Source: Nannocystis sp. (GTDB lineage: Bacteria > Myxococcota_A > Polyangia > Nannocystales > Nannocystaceae). From it: 64,000 bases of DNA. The translations under genes were made by a program, and so were the position numbers. The stretch is from assembly GCA_016712315.1 (NCBI GenBank), contig JADJRG010000022.1, forward strand, positions 620,001 to 684,000, read 5' to 3'. The notes below the pieces were generated by a model. That model was not told the DNA's origin. It was given only the letters and a program-made list of their open reading frames with translations, and did no database searches. Of the stretch, positions 1-9,255 are shown in pieces (the first letter of the stretch is position 1; the number at the start of each line of letters is the position of its first letter).

Positions 1-272
1 TCGCCGCCATGACCGCCCAGGACGCAGAGATCTTCGTCATCCTCGCCCCTGGCCCTGAGCCGCACGCCGAGCTCCAGCGCCACCTCCAGGGGGCCGAGGT
101 CACCTGGGATCCCCAGCGCCGCCTCCTCCGCGTCGCCTTTCACCCCACCCCCGAGCGAGACGCCGAGTCCGTCATCACCGAGGTCCTCAGCCACCTGCTC
201 GCCACACGCGCCCGGATCTCCGGCCTCGGCAAGGGCCGCTCCTTAGAGCAGCGCTACCTCGAAGTCTCCTAA
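1..272 (+). CDS. C-terminal end of an ABC transporter ATP-binding protein (5' end outside window)
   Basis: The frame is open to the left edge, and the first in-window ATG (position 9) is probably internal. The last 87 residues contain no Walker or signature motif. They resemble the regulatory tail that follows the nucleotide-binding domain in ABC-2 type exporters, with an alternating hydrophobic pattern (VTWDPQRRLLRVAF) and the closing LEQRYLEVS, which in this family reads like SLEQRFLELT. The full protein would energise an inner-membrane export permease; its partner gene is not in the window. The assignment rests only on the tail, so it is moderate. Confidence 0.5.
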   Translation, partial: AAMTAQDAEIFVILAPGPEPHAELQRHLQGAEVTWDPQRRLLRVAFHPTPERDAESVITEVLSHLLATRARISGLGKGRSLEQRYLEVS

Positions 273-372
273 CCCTCCCTCTCAAATCCACCCATCCCAC
301 AAACCCGCCCTCCCGCGCGCGCGAACAAGCCCGCTGACACCGCCCCGCCTCTACGCCAAAGTCGATCCCCAC

Positions 373-2100
373 GTGGTCGACCCACCAAAGAAGCACCCCA
401 GCGAGAGCCACCTCTTACTCGTCGCCGATCGCGCGCCACTGCTCCCGGAGCCGCAGCCGGACGCCAGCGCCGCCGGCGCTCTCGTCGATCAACGCCGCGG
501 CCCAGACTTTCTCTGGGACGAGCGCGCCCACGCCGACGATCTCACCCGACAGCGCTGGGGAGTCATCGCTCCCGAGGGTCTTTTGGGGGATCAGCTCCTC
601 GAAGCCCTCGCCCCGCTCATCGCCCACCGCCGCCGGCAGACCGGCGCGGATCGGGACGTCATCCACCGCGTCCCGCCCGCCTTGGATCAGGCCGCCGCGC
701 TCCGCTGGTACAAGCGCGTCTTCGAGCCTGGAGACGCCTTCCGCGACGCCATCCCCCGCTACGTCCTCATCCTCGGCGATCTCGCGCACGTCTCGCTCGA
801 GCTCCAGCAGATCGTCGGCGCCACCGCGTTCGTCGGTCGTCTGGCCTTTGAGACAGCCGAACAATACGCCGCCTACGTCGCCAAGGTCCTCGAGGCCGAG
901 GCCACCCCCCCCTTCACCCCGCCGCCGCTGCGCCTGCACGCCGTCGATGACGGTACGGGAGCCACCAGCGCCGGTCGCCGCGGGCTCATCGACCCCGGAG
1001 TCCGCCTCCTCCGCGGCGCCGCCCTCCAAGTCGATGAATTCGCCGATCCCGAAGATCTCGGCCCCGACCGCCTGAGAGCCGCCCTCAGCGCTGATCGAGG
1101 GGGCATCTTCTTCTCCGTCAGCCACGGCCTCGGCGCGCCCCGCCGCGGCTGGTCAAGCGCCGACGAGCAGCGCCGTCGCCAGGGCGCCATGAGCCTCGGA
1201 GAGCGCGGCGATCTCGACGCCGAGCGCCTCCAAGGCGGCGCGCTCCTCCCTGGCGGTCTGTGGTTCATGCTCGCCTGTTTTGGCGCCGGCACCCCGACCA
1301 CCAGCGCCTACGCCCGCTGGTTAGAGCAGCTCGCCAGCAGCGACCCACGCGGGGCCGATCCACGCCTCGCCCTCCACAGCCTGCCGCCCGCCGGGTCGCC
1401 GCCATTCATCGCAGCCTTGCCCAAGGCCGCCCTCGCCAGCCAGCGGGGCCCGCTCGCCTTTATCGGCCACGTCGACCTCGCCTGGACCTACGCCTTCCGC
1501 GAGGCCCACGAAGGCCCTGTCCGCGCCCACCCTGCCCGATTTATGGCGCTGCTCCGCGCCGCGCACCAGGGCGCGCGGATCGGCGCCGCCTTCCGCGAGC
1601 TCTATCGATATTTTGAGCAGACCAACACCGAGCTCAGCACCCTCGATCCTGACCGCGCGGATCCACAGCGTCGGGGCGCCTTATGGATGCTCCGCCAGGA
1701 TCTAGGCGGTTATGTCCTATTAGGGGATCCCGCCGTCCGTCTCTTAGGACGCGGCGAATCCGCGCAGCCCGCCGCCGCGTCGCCTGGCCACACGGCCATC
1801 TCCGTTCATTCTGGCGCCCCCGCGTCGACGCAGATCCACGACCCCACCGCCGCCCCCAACGACCCACCTGCCGCCCCCGCCGACGCCAGCGCCGCCTTCT
1901 TCGCCGGCTTCGGCCTCACGCCCGCCCGCGCCGCCGCCGCGATCCCCCTGCCGATCCTCGAACAAGCCCTCGCCCACGACCTCCTCGGCCACGATCTCCA
2001 GCCCCTCCTCGATCGCCACCGCCTCGATCCCACCGAGCTCCAGCGAGCCCTCGATCGATACCGCCGAGCCGGCCGGCGCGCCCACGAGGAGTCGCCTTGA
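373..2100 (+). CDS. Caspase/gingipain-like cysteine peptidase (C25/CHAT-type fold)
   Basis: Predicted 575-residue protein with a His-Cys pair in the right context for clan CD peptidases: a strand ending FFSVSHG (His about 251) and a strand ending FMLACFGAG (Cys about 302). A downstream FIGHVD motif and a final YVLLGDPAVRL resemble the end of gingipain-type domains. No signal peptide is visible, so it is probably cytoplasmic. The last 110 or so residues are an Ala/Pro-rich linker followed by a helical tail with HDLLGHDLQPLLDRHRLD. The GTG at 373 is the only convenient start and has no ribosome-binding site; the frame stays open upstream, so the start is uncertain. Substrate unknown. The family call is from motifs only. 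Confidence 0.6.
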   Translation: MVDPPKKHPSESHLLLVADRAPLLPEPQPDASAAGALVDQRRGPDFLWDERAHADDLTRQRWGVIAPEGLLGDQLLEALAPLIAHRRRQTGADRDVIHRVPPALDQAAALRWYKRVFEPGDAFRDAIPRYVLILGDLAHVSLELQQIVGATAFVGRLAFETAEQYAAYVAKVLEAEATPPFTPPPLRLHAVDDGTGATSAGRRGLIDPGVRLLRGAALQVDEFADPEDLGPDRLRAALSADRGGIFFSVSHGLGAPRRGWSSADEQRRRQGAMSLGERGDLDAERLQGGALLPGGLWFMLACFGAGTPTTSAYARWLEQLASSDPRGADPRLALHSLPPAGSPPFIAALPKAALASQRGPLAFIGHVDLAWTYAFREAHEGPVRAHPARFMALLRAAHQGARIGAAFRELYRYFEQTNTELSTLDPDRADPQRRGALWMLRQDLGGYVLLGDPAVRLLGRGESAQPAAASPGHTAISVHSGAPASTQIHDPTAAPNDPPAAPADASAAFFAGFGLTPARAAAAIPLPILEQALAHDLLGHDLQPLLDRHRLDPTELQRALDRYRRAGRRAHEESP

Positions 2101-2175
2101 CCTCGGTGAGGCGCGGAATCACGCATCTCGCCCCACAATAACCCCGCGGGCCGGCCCTTTCGCGGACATCGACGC

Positions 2176-2203
2176 TTTGCAAGCCGCTCGCACCCCTCTA
2201 TCC
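2176..2203 (+). promoter_or_regulatory. Candidate promoter of the DUF2330 gene
   Basis: A TTTGCA at 2176 and CTATCC at 2198 are separated by 16 bases, and the ATG follows the -10-like hexamer by 7 bases, so transcription would start at or next to the start codon. No Shine-Dalgarno sequence is present. Confidence 0.35.
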
Positions 2204-2210
2204 TCGATCG

Positions 2211-3947
2211 ATGCTCTTACGCCCGCGCGCAGCCCTGATCGCCCTCCCGCTCACCCTCGCCCTCTGGGCCCAGCCGACGCCCGCTCAGGCCTGCGGCGGC
2301 TTCGCCTGCGACGCCGGCCCCAACGGCATGAACGTCGATCAGTCCGGCGAGAACATCATCTTCGCCTTCACGGAGGGCAAGGTCGAGGTTCACATCCAAG
2401 TCGCCTACGATCCCAACACCGACGCCAGCAAGTTCGCCTGGATCATCCCCGTCCAGACCTTGCCCACCTTCCACGTCGGCTCGCAGCTCCTCTTCGACAA
2501 CGTCTTGAACGGCACCGTCCCGTTCTACGGGTTCAACAGCCAGAACGAGTTCTGCGGCGTCGACTCGGACTCCGGCGCCATCTCCAGCGGCGGCTCCGAC
2601 TCTGCCAGCGGCGCAGCGGAGAGCGAAGGTGGCACCGGCGACCCAGGCGGCGGCCCTGACGTCGTCTTCCAGGGCCAGGTCGGCGCCTTTGACATCAGCG
2701 TCCTCCAAGGCGGCACCGCCCAGGAGGTCATGGATTGGCTCGGCGACAACGGCTACCAGCAGCCCCCCGAGGCCCTCGAGATCCTCGAGCAATACCTCAA
2801 GGAGGGCCACCTCTTCGCCGCCCTCAAGCTGATCCCCAGCGACGATCCCATCGTCCACCCGATCGTGCTCGTCTACGACGGCGTCGAGCCCTGCGTGCCG
2901 ATCCGCCTCACCCGGATCGCCGCCCTCCAGGACATGGACATCCGCGTCTTCTTCCTCGGGGAGAGCCGCGCCGTCCCCACCAATTACCGCCACGTCCTCG
3001 TCAACCCGCTCAAGATCGACTGGCCCAATTTTGCCAGCAACTACAAGGCCGTCGTCACCGCCGCCGTCGACGCCTACCTCGCCGAGGGCAACGCCTTTGT
3101 CACCGAGTACGCCGGGCCCAGCGACGTCATCTCCCAGGCCAACCTCTTCAGCCCCGCCTGGGACGCCAAGCCGTTCACGGGCATGCCCGTCACCGAGGTC
3201 TACAACGAGCTCATCGCCCAAGGCCTGCTGAGCTGCACCGAATGGGAGCTGCAGTGCTTCTTCAACCACCCCCTGCTCGAGGGCCTCATCAACAGCTACG
3301 TCCCTGTCCCGGACGGCGTCAATCCTTACGACTTCTACACCTGCATGACCTGCTACGCGGACCTCATCGATCCCCTCCCGTGGGGCGACGGCGCCGAGTT
3401 CGCGCAGCAATTTTTGGAGCGCCTCATCGAGCCCGGCGAGCGCGCCTTGAACCTCCTCCAGAGCAAGTCTTACGTCACCCGCATGTACACCACCATCTCG
3501 CCGCACGAGATGATGGCCGACCCGATGTTCGCGGAGAACCCCAACCTCCCCGAGGTCCCGCGGATGCGCATGGCCAGCCGCTACCTCCGCTGCGACGGTC
3601 ACGCCGAGTGGACCCTGCCTGACGATCGCGTCGTCTTCGTCCCCAACGACGGCCCCTGGCCCGAGTTCCCCGGCGAGATGCCGTGGGAGGAGGAGACCGC
3701 GCAGATGGCCATGGCTGGCGCCCCGCAGGTGCTCGTCACCAACACCGTCAAGATCGACGAGCTCCTCCAGGCCTGGAACGACGCCAACCGCCCCAACAGC
3801 GCCACAGGCGGCGACGCGACCGCCGGAGCCGACACCGCCGGCAACGACGACGAAGGCTGCGGCTGCACCGCCCCCGACCCGCGCGGCGGCGCCTTCACCG
3901 CGCTAGGCCTGCTCGCCCTGCTCGGCCTCGCCCGTCGCCGCCGCTGA
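2211..3947 (+). CDS. DUF2330 family surface protein with MYXO-CTERM tail
   Basis: 578 residues. A signal peptide (about 1-27, ending AQA) is followed at once by CGGFACDAG, the hallmark start of DUF2330, and by the family pattern of an IIFAF strand, an IQVAYDP strand and FAWIIPVQ. The C-terminus has a Thr/Asp/Gly-rich spacer, a GCGC cysteine motif near 556, a hydrophobic helix (FTALGLLALLGLA) and RRRR. This is the MYXO-CTERM sorting signal of myxobacterial surface proteins. The protein is therefore expected to be secreted and held at the cell surface. The biochemical role of DUF2330 is unknown. The gene stands alone and is convergent with the large minus-strand gene after it. Confidence 0.9.
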   Translation: MLLRPRAALIALPLTLALWAQPTPAQACGGFACDAGPNGMNVDQSGENIIFAFTEGKVEVHIQVAYDPNTDASKFAWIIPVQTLPTFHVGSQLLFDNVLNGTVPFYGFNSQNEFCGVDSDSGAISSGGSDSASGAAESEGGTGDPGGGPDVVFQGQVGAFDISVLQGGTAQEVMDWLGDNGYQQPPEALEILEQYLKEGHLFAALKLIPSDDPIVHPIVLVYDGVEPCVPIRLTRIAALQDMDIRVFFLGESRAVPTNYRHVLVNPLKIDWPNFASNYKAVVTAAVDAYLAEGNAFVTEYAGPSDVISQANLFSPAWDAKPFTGMPVTEVYNELIAQGLLSCTEWELQCFFNHPLLEGLINSYVPVPDGVNPYDFYTCMTCYADLIDPLPWGDGAEFAQQFLERLIEPGERALNLLQSKSYVTRMYTTISPHEMMADPMFAENPNLPEVPRMRMASRYLRCDGHAEWTLPDDRVVFVPNDGPWPEFPGEMPWEEETAQMAMAGAPQVLVTNTVKIDELLQAWNDANRPNSATGGDATAGADTAGNDDEGCGCTAPDPRGGAFTALGLLALLGLARRRR

Positions 3948-3960
3948 TCCGCCGCCGCGA

Positions 3961-4007
3961 GCGCGCGCGCAGCGAGCCCGATCACCGCTCGGGCGCCGCG
4001 CGCGCGG
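3961..4007. terminator. Bidirectional hairpin between convergent genes
   Basis: GCGCGCGC at the left and right flank an inner CGAGC/GCTCG pair, giving a long imperfect GC-rich hairpin in the 86-base gap between two convergent stop codons. There is no U-tract on either strand. Confidence 0.4.
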
Positions 4008-4033
4008 CCGCCGCTGCGATCCGAGCCGGCGCC

Positions 4034-7000
4034 TCACTCCCGCACGCTCGCCCGCGCCTGCTCGAACGCCACGTTCTCTGCTTGTGCCCGCTGAAACTCC
4101 CGCTGGCACGCGTCGACCCGCCCGTCATCGGCCCCGGCCGCGCTCACGCAGGCCACCATCGCCTCGCACCGCGCCTCCTCCTCGACCGCGCGCGCGGGGT
4201 CGACATCCATCGACGCCTGCCGCTCCGCCACCGTCGGGCAGATCGGCGTCGCCCGCCACAGCAGGCGCCAGATCTCATCTGCCACGCGCCGCTCCGAGTG
4301 CGCCCACCCTGCCCACAGCAGCACCTCCCCCGAGCTCGTCAACGTCGCCAAGCGAGCCCCGCGGGCGCTGCTCGCCACCCCGACCACCGCCTCCTCATGC
4401 GGCAGCACCACCAGCGGCCGCTCTGGCCGGTCAGCCTCCCACACCCGCGCGTCTGCCCCTCCGGCCGCGGTCACGAGGCGCGCGCGCTCGCCCTTGTCAT
4501 CGCTCCACACCCCGCCCACCACGCCCATCAGCGGCCGCCCGTCCCATCGCCGCAGCCGCCGCGGCGGCGCGCTCGGCGAGTCCAGCGCCCAGATCCCCGC
4601 CGCCTCGCCGGCCCCGCCGCCGACGAAGAGCAGCCCCTCCTCCGCATTCACCGCCGCCGTGACCACCTGCTCCCCTGCGGGCAGATCGACGATCGAACCC
4701 CCTCGCCACACCCGGATCTTCGCGGGCGTCTCGGCCGCGCTGCTCGCCACGATCGATCCCTCCGGCGCGCACACCAGCGAAGCCGCCGGCCACCCGCTCA
4801 GCGGCTCATCGCGCGGCGCATGCGGCTGCTCGAGCGCCCACACCTTCGCCGTGCGCAGGCTCGAGCACGAGACCAGCAGCCCCTCCTCCGTCACCCCGAG
4901 CGACGTCACCTTGCCCGGGTGGAGCAGCTCGATCGACGGAGCCGACAGATCCTCCGCGTCCCACACCCGCACCCGCCCGTCCTCACCGCCGGTGAACAGC
5001 CGCGAACCATCGCGGCTAAACGCCACCGCCCGCACGGATCCCCCGCCCACATGCGCCACCGCCCCGATCTGGCGGATCGTCGGCGCCAGCGCCCACAGCC
5101 GCGCCACGTGGTCATCGCCGCCGACCAACAAGCGCTCGCCCGTCGGGCTGAACACCACCGCCACCGCCCGGCCCTCCCCGGCCTTCACCCGCTCGCGGCT
5201 GCGCGCGCGCCGTCGCGGCGTCGAGCTCGCCAGCGACGGCGCGCTCGCCGGCGGCAGCGCCGTGAAGAGCGGCGCCGACTCCAAGTCCCACAGCCACGCG
5301 TCGCTCCCGCCGCTGCTGCTCACCGCCGCGCTCCCGTCCGCGCTCAGCGCCGCCGCGACGATCATCTCGTCATCGTGCAGCTCGTGGCTCACCTCGACGT
5401 GAACGTGCCGGTCTTGGCCGCTCAGCGCCCACACCTCCGCCCGCCGCGCGTCTACCGTCACGATCAAGCGCTCGTGGTCGGGACCTGCGGCCATCCACGG
5501 CGCGCCCACCCCCAAGATCTCGCTCCGAGGAGCGCGCGCCTTCACCTCCCAGATCCGCACCGTCTGATCCGGGTCGCGCTCGTCGCCGTCGCGCTCGCCG
5601 GTGAGCGGCAGCGCCGAGGCCCCCTCGTCGTCGCGCTGCAGCGTGAACAAGTGGCCGCCCTCGGGCGAGAACGCCACCGCGCGGACGATCCGATCGTGCC
5701 GCAGCTCCACCAGCCGCCGCTCGGGCGTCTCCCCCGACCACACCCTCGCCGTCCGGTCCAGCGACCCGGTCGCGATCCGCGATCCATCGCTGCTGATCGC
5801 CACCCCCGCGATCGCCCCGCGATGCGCCTGCACCACGTGCGTACGGCGCGGCGCCTCCTCCAGCGACCACACCTGCATCACCCCGTCCGCCCCGCCGGTG
5901 ATCAAGCGCCCGCCGTCGCCGCTGATCGCGATCGACCGCACCGCCGCCGCGTGCCCCAGCAGCAGCGGCTCGCCGAGCGCCTCAAGATCCCAGCGCAGCA
6001 CCCCCGCGTCGGTCGCCGCGAAGAGCCCGCGGCCGCTCGGCGAGAAGGCGAGCGCGTACACGGCGCCCGACACCGGCAACATCAACCGCGGCCTCGTCGC
6101 CTGCGAGCGCGCCCACACCCGCACGAAGCCGTCCACGGAGCTGGTCGCCGCCTCCTCGCCGTCCCCGCGGATCGCCACCATGGACACGTCCAGCGGGTGA
6201 CGCAGCCGCACCACCTTACGCGGCCCCGACAGCGCCTTGATCACGTCCGAGCTGAACGACCCCAACGTCATCGCCAGCTCGTCCGCCAGCGCGCTCGCCT
6301 CCTCGATCTCCCGGAGGAACCCGAGCTGCAGCGCCCGATCGTGCGTATACCTGGCCGCCGCCTTGCGCGCGCTGTTGCGGGCGATCAGCGCGCTGAGCCG
6401 CGCCGCCCTCGCCTCACGGATCGCCTCGACGCCGCTCACCTTCGCCGCCGTCAAGCTCGTCTCCGCCTGCAGCGCCCAGTCGTTGGCGAACGCCCGCTCC
6501 TCGCGCGCCAGCATCCACAGCGAGATCGAGATCACCGACAGCACCGCGAACACCGCCGCCATCACCCAAGCGATCAGCACCCTGCGCTGGCGCGCGCGGA
6601 TCCGCCGATCCTCCGCCGCTTGGCTCGCCGTGATCATCGCCGCCATCGCCGGCTCGATCTCCTCCGGGTAGCGCCCCGCCACCTCCACCGCGTAGCCGAG
6701 CTGCGCCCCTGTGAGCAGCGTCTGCAGCTCCCGCCACTGCCCCAGCCAGACCTCCAACTTCGCCAGCTCGCCCAGCTTCGCCCGGTCCTCGGCCAACCAC
6801 CCGGCGAGCCGAGGCCAGCGCCGGATCAGCGCCTCATGGGCCACCTCCACCGTCGCCTCACCCGAGTCCTCGCCCTGCACCAGCAGCCGCGCCGCCACCA
6901 GCTCCGCCAGCACCGCATCAAAGCGCCCCGCCTCGCCCGCCTCACTCGGCCGCAGCTCGCTCACCCTCACCCGGCGGCGCGAGTCCATCGCCGCCTCCGC

Positions 7001-8983
7001 GCTCACGCTCACCAGCCGCACCAGCAGCCGCCTCGCCTGATACGCGCACGCCGCGTCCATCGCGTCGATCAGCGCGTCCGCGCGCCGGTGCAGCGCCCCC
7101 GTCACCCCGCCCATCGCCTCATACGCCGCCTGCGTCAGCCGCCGCCCCTCACGCCGCTGCCACAGCAGATCCAGCGCGTGCTGCAGCGCCGGCAAGCTCC
7201 CCGGGTCCCCCTCCACCTCCGCCAGCAGCCGCCCCACAAGACCTGCCTCAAAAGACAGGCCGACCGCCCGCGCCGGCCGCTCGATCGCCGCCCGCAGCGC
7301 CTCCGCGCTGAGCTGCGCGACGAACACCAAGTGCGCCTCGTCGTACGCCACCCGATCCAGGCGCAGCCCTGATCCATCGAGGTGCAGCTCGCCGCAGCGC
7401 CCTAAAAAGTCCACCCGCAGCGTCAGCACGATCCGCAGCGCCAGCCGGTAGTCCTGCGCCAGCGCCCACAGCCGCTTGACGAAGCGCTCGCGCAGCGCCG
7501 GCGACTCCACGTGCGTGAACAGCTCCTCGAACTGGTCGATGATCAGCAGCCAAGGCCCCTCAGCGCCATCGATCCCGCCGACCAGCCCCTCCAGCGCCCG
7601 CAGCGGCTCGCCCCCTGGCCGCATCCGCAGCGCCCGCGGCGCCCCCTCGCCCCTTAACCACCGCGGCAGCGCCCCTGCCAGCACCACCGACGACTTCCCC
7701 GTCCCCGACGCGCCCGTCACGATCATCAACCGCGGCCGCCGAGCCGCCTCGAGCGCCGCCATGTCCGCCATCAGCTCGACGATCTCCGCCTCCCGCCCGA
7801 AGAAGAGCCGCTCATTCTCTGACTCAAAGGACAGCAGACCGCGGTACGGCCGCACCACCAGCGGCCGCGAGTCAGCGCCGTCGGCCGCCCGCGCGTAGAG
7901 CTGCAAGCTCGCCCAGTCCAGCCGCTCCGCGTCGCGCGCGAGCGCCCGCCTCGCCGCCAGGAACGCGTCCTCCAGCGATCGCAGCTCCGCCACCAGCGCC
8001 TGGTACAGCGCCTCTGTCAGCGTGATCGACCCCTTCACCGACAGCGGCAGCCGCGAGGCCACCACCGCCGCCAGGCCCACGCGGTGCAGCGCCTGCGCGA
8101 CGCTGCCGAGCTGGTTCCCCAATTCGCCGCTCGCCCCGCCCTCACAGGCCGCCAGCACCACCAGCCGGATCTGCCCCGCGTACGGCGCCAGCGCCGCCCG
8201 CAGCCGGCTCGCGTCCACCAGCACCGGCGCGTCCTCGGGCCCCTCGCCGTCCAACCACAGCCCGTGCGTCGCCCCGCTGCGTCCCCCGTGGCAGAGCAGG
8301 TGCAGCGCCGCGATCGGCCCCTCCGCGCTCGCCCGCGCCAACAGGTCGCGCAGCGCCCCCAGGGACGCGTGCGCCAGCACGTCGCGCCCCGGCGAGAACT
8401 CCAAGAACCCAGCCGAGCACGCCGAAGCGATCGCCCGCTGGTGCTCACCCGCCGGCACGCCCCCGCCCGCCGCCGACCACACCAACACGATCCGCCCGCC
8501 CTCGGCCTGCGCCGCCGCCCCCTCCGCCTCCGTCCGCGTCTCCGGCCACTCGTAGCGGATCAGCGCCGACTCGACCTCTCCGAGGTGCTGCCCGCTCTCA
8601 TCCAGCACCAGCAGCTCCCACGGCAGCGCGTACAGCTCCGCCGCCGCCGATCGCAGCGTCACGATCGCCCGCCGCCCGCTCGCCAGCGCCGCCCGCAGCG
8701 CTCGCCCCTCACCCTCCCACCCCGTCGGCGCCAGGAAGCGCCGCAGCAGCTCCCCCAGCCGCTGCACCAGCGCCGGCTCGGGCCGCGCCGTCGCGAGCCC
8801 TTGCAGGTCCGCCATCAGCCCCTCATGCCAGCGCAGCGCCGCCACCTTCGTGCCCCCGTCTGGGGTGCGCAGCACATAGCGCTCCGAGCCGAAGCGGAAC
8901 GCGTACGGATCCTCCGGCGACTCCACCCGCGTGAAGTCCAGCGAGATCACCAACGCCTCCTCTACGACCTCCTCCGCGCTCAC
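4034..8983 (-). CDS. CHAT protease-STAND NTPase-WD40 protein
   Basis: 1649 residues. Residues about 60-350 form a CHAT domain with catalytic His in LHLLCHGG (His about 232) and Cys in LVVLAACEGG (Cys about 280). After the linker PYRGLLSFESENERLFFGRE comes a STAND NTPase with Walker A GASGTGKSS (424-432) and Walker B WLLIIDQFEE (about 478-487), then helical and winged-helix-like segments. A single membrane helix lies near 801-826. About fourteen WD40 repeats follow (about 920-1560), enough for two seven-bladed propellers, then a Cys-containing tail. Known STAND proteins of this plan sense a ligand through the repeats, oligomerise and activate the effector, here a protease. A role in defence or programmed death is inferred. 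The start is GTG (8983). It has no obvious operon partner. Confidence 0.85.
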   Translation of the reverse strand: MSAEEVVEEALVISLDFTRVESPEDPYAFRFGSERYVLRTPDGGTKVAALRWHEGLMADLQGLATARPEPALVQRLGELLRRFLAPTGWEGEGRALRAALASGRRAIVTLRSAAAELYALPWELLVLDESGQHLGEVESALIRYEWPETRTEAEGAAAQAEGGRIVLVWSAAGGGVPAGEHQRAIASACSAGFLEFSPGRDVLAHASLGALRDLLARASAEGPIAALHLLCHGGRSGATHGLWLDGEGPEDAPVLVDASRLRAALAPYAGQIRLVVLAACEGGASGELGNQLGSVAQALHRVGLAAVVASRLPLSVKGSITLTEALYQALVAELRSLEDAFLAARRALARDAERLDWASLQLYARAADGADSRPLVVRPYRGLLSFESENERLFFGREAEIVELMADMAALEAARRPRLMIVTGASGTGKSSVVLAGALPRWLRGEGAPRALRMRPGGEPLRALEGLVGGIDGAEGPWLLIIDQFEELFTHVESPALRERFVKRLWALAQDYRLALRIVLTLRVDFLGRCGELHLDGSGLRLDRVAYDEAHLVFVAQLSAEALRAAIERPARAVGLSFEAGLVGRLLAEVEGDPGSLPALQHALDLLWQRREGRRLTQAAYEAMGGVTGALHRRADALIDAMDAACAYQARRLLVRLVSVSAEAAMDSRRRVRVSELRPSEAGEAGRFDAVLAELVAARLLVQGEDSGEATVEVAHEALIRRWPRLAGWLAEDRAKLGELAKLEVWLGQWRELQTLLTGAQLGYAVEVAGRYPEEIEPAMAAMITASQAAEDRRIRARQRRVLIAWVMAAVFAVLSVISISLWMLAREERAFANDWALQAETSLTAAKVSGVEAIREARAARLSALIARNSARKAAARYTHDRALQLGFLREIEEASALADELAMTLGSFSSDVIKALSGPRKVVRLRHPLDVSMVAIRGDGEEAATSSVDGFVRVWARSQATRPRLMLPVSGAVYALAFSPSGRGLFAATDAGVLRWDLEALGEPLLLGHAAAVRSIAISGDGGRLITGGADGVMQVWSLEEAPRRTHVVQAHRGAIAGVAISSDGSRIATGSLDRTARVWSGETPERRLVELRHDRIVRAVAFSPEGGHLFTLQRDDEGASALPLTGERDGDERDPDQTVRIWEVKARAPRSEILGVGAPWMAAGPDHERLIVTVDARRAEVWALSGQDRHVHVEVSHELHDDEMIVAAALSADGSAAVSSSGGSDAWLWDLESAPLFTALPPASAPSLASSTPRRRARSRERVKAGEGRAVAVVFSPTGERLLVGGDDHVARLWALAPTIRQIGAVAHVGGGSVRAVAFSRDGSRLFTGGEDGRVRVWDAEDLSAPSIELLHPGKVTSLGVTEEGLLVSCSSLRTAKVWALEQPHAPRDEPLSGWPAASLVCAPEGSIVASSAAETPAKIRVWRGGSIVDLPAGEQVVTAAVNAEEGLLFVGGGAGEAAGIWALDSPSAPPRRLRRWDGRPLMGVVGGVWSDDKGERARLVTAAGGADARVWEADRPERPLVVLPHEEAVVGVASSARGARLATLTSSGEVLLWAGWAHSERRVADEIWRLLWRATPICPTVAERQASMDVDPARAVEEEARCEAMVACVSAAGADDGRVDACQREFQRAQAENVAFEQARASVRE

Positions 8984-9230
8984 CGCTCACCCGCCCACCT
9001 CAGGATCTCCCCCTCGCGGCCCCATCACAACCGATCACGAGCCATCACGTCCCCGCGCGGGTCCGAGCCGAAGCCTGATCCCGCCCCTGTCACCGATCTG
9101 AACTCACACTCATCGCCCTGAACTGCTCTCCCACCTCGCGCTCTCGCGCCCACCACGCACGCGGCCCCCACTGACAATTCCCGCCATTTTCGCCCGATAT
9201 GGCCACTTTCTGCGATCTCATTTCCGCCCC

Positions 9231-9254
9231 TTGACATGAACGCCGGCTCATAGC
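9231..9254 (+). promoter_or_regulatory. Possible promoter/operator of the tetR-RND operon
   Basis: A consensus -35 hexamer TTGACA lies at 9231-9236, just before the tetR start. It overlaps an imperfect inverted repeat ATGA-N8-TCAT at 9236-9251, a plausible site for autorepression. No convincing -10 is visible, so this is weak. Confidence 0.3.
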
Positions 9255-9255
9255 A

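Noticed and set aside
3683..7372. 1229-codon open frame on the plus strand
   Set aside because: Arg/Pro/His-rich shadow of the CHAT-STAND-WD40 gene; the minus strand carries all recognisable domains.
373..8983. Protease and CHAT-STAND genes as one defence operon
   Set aside because: Opposite strands, with a DUF2330 gene and a terminator-like hairpin between. Kept only as a low-interest idea.
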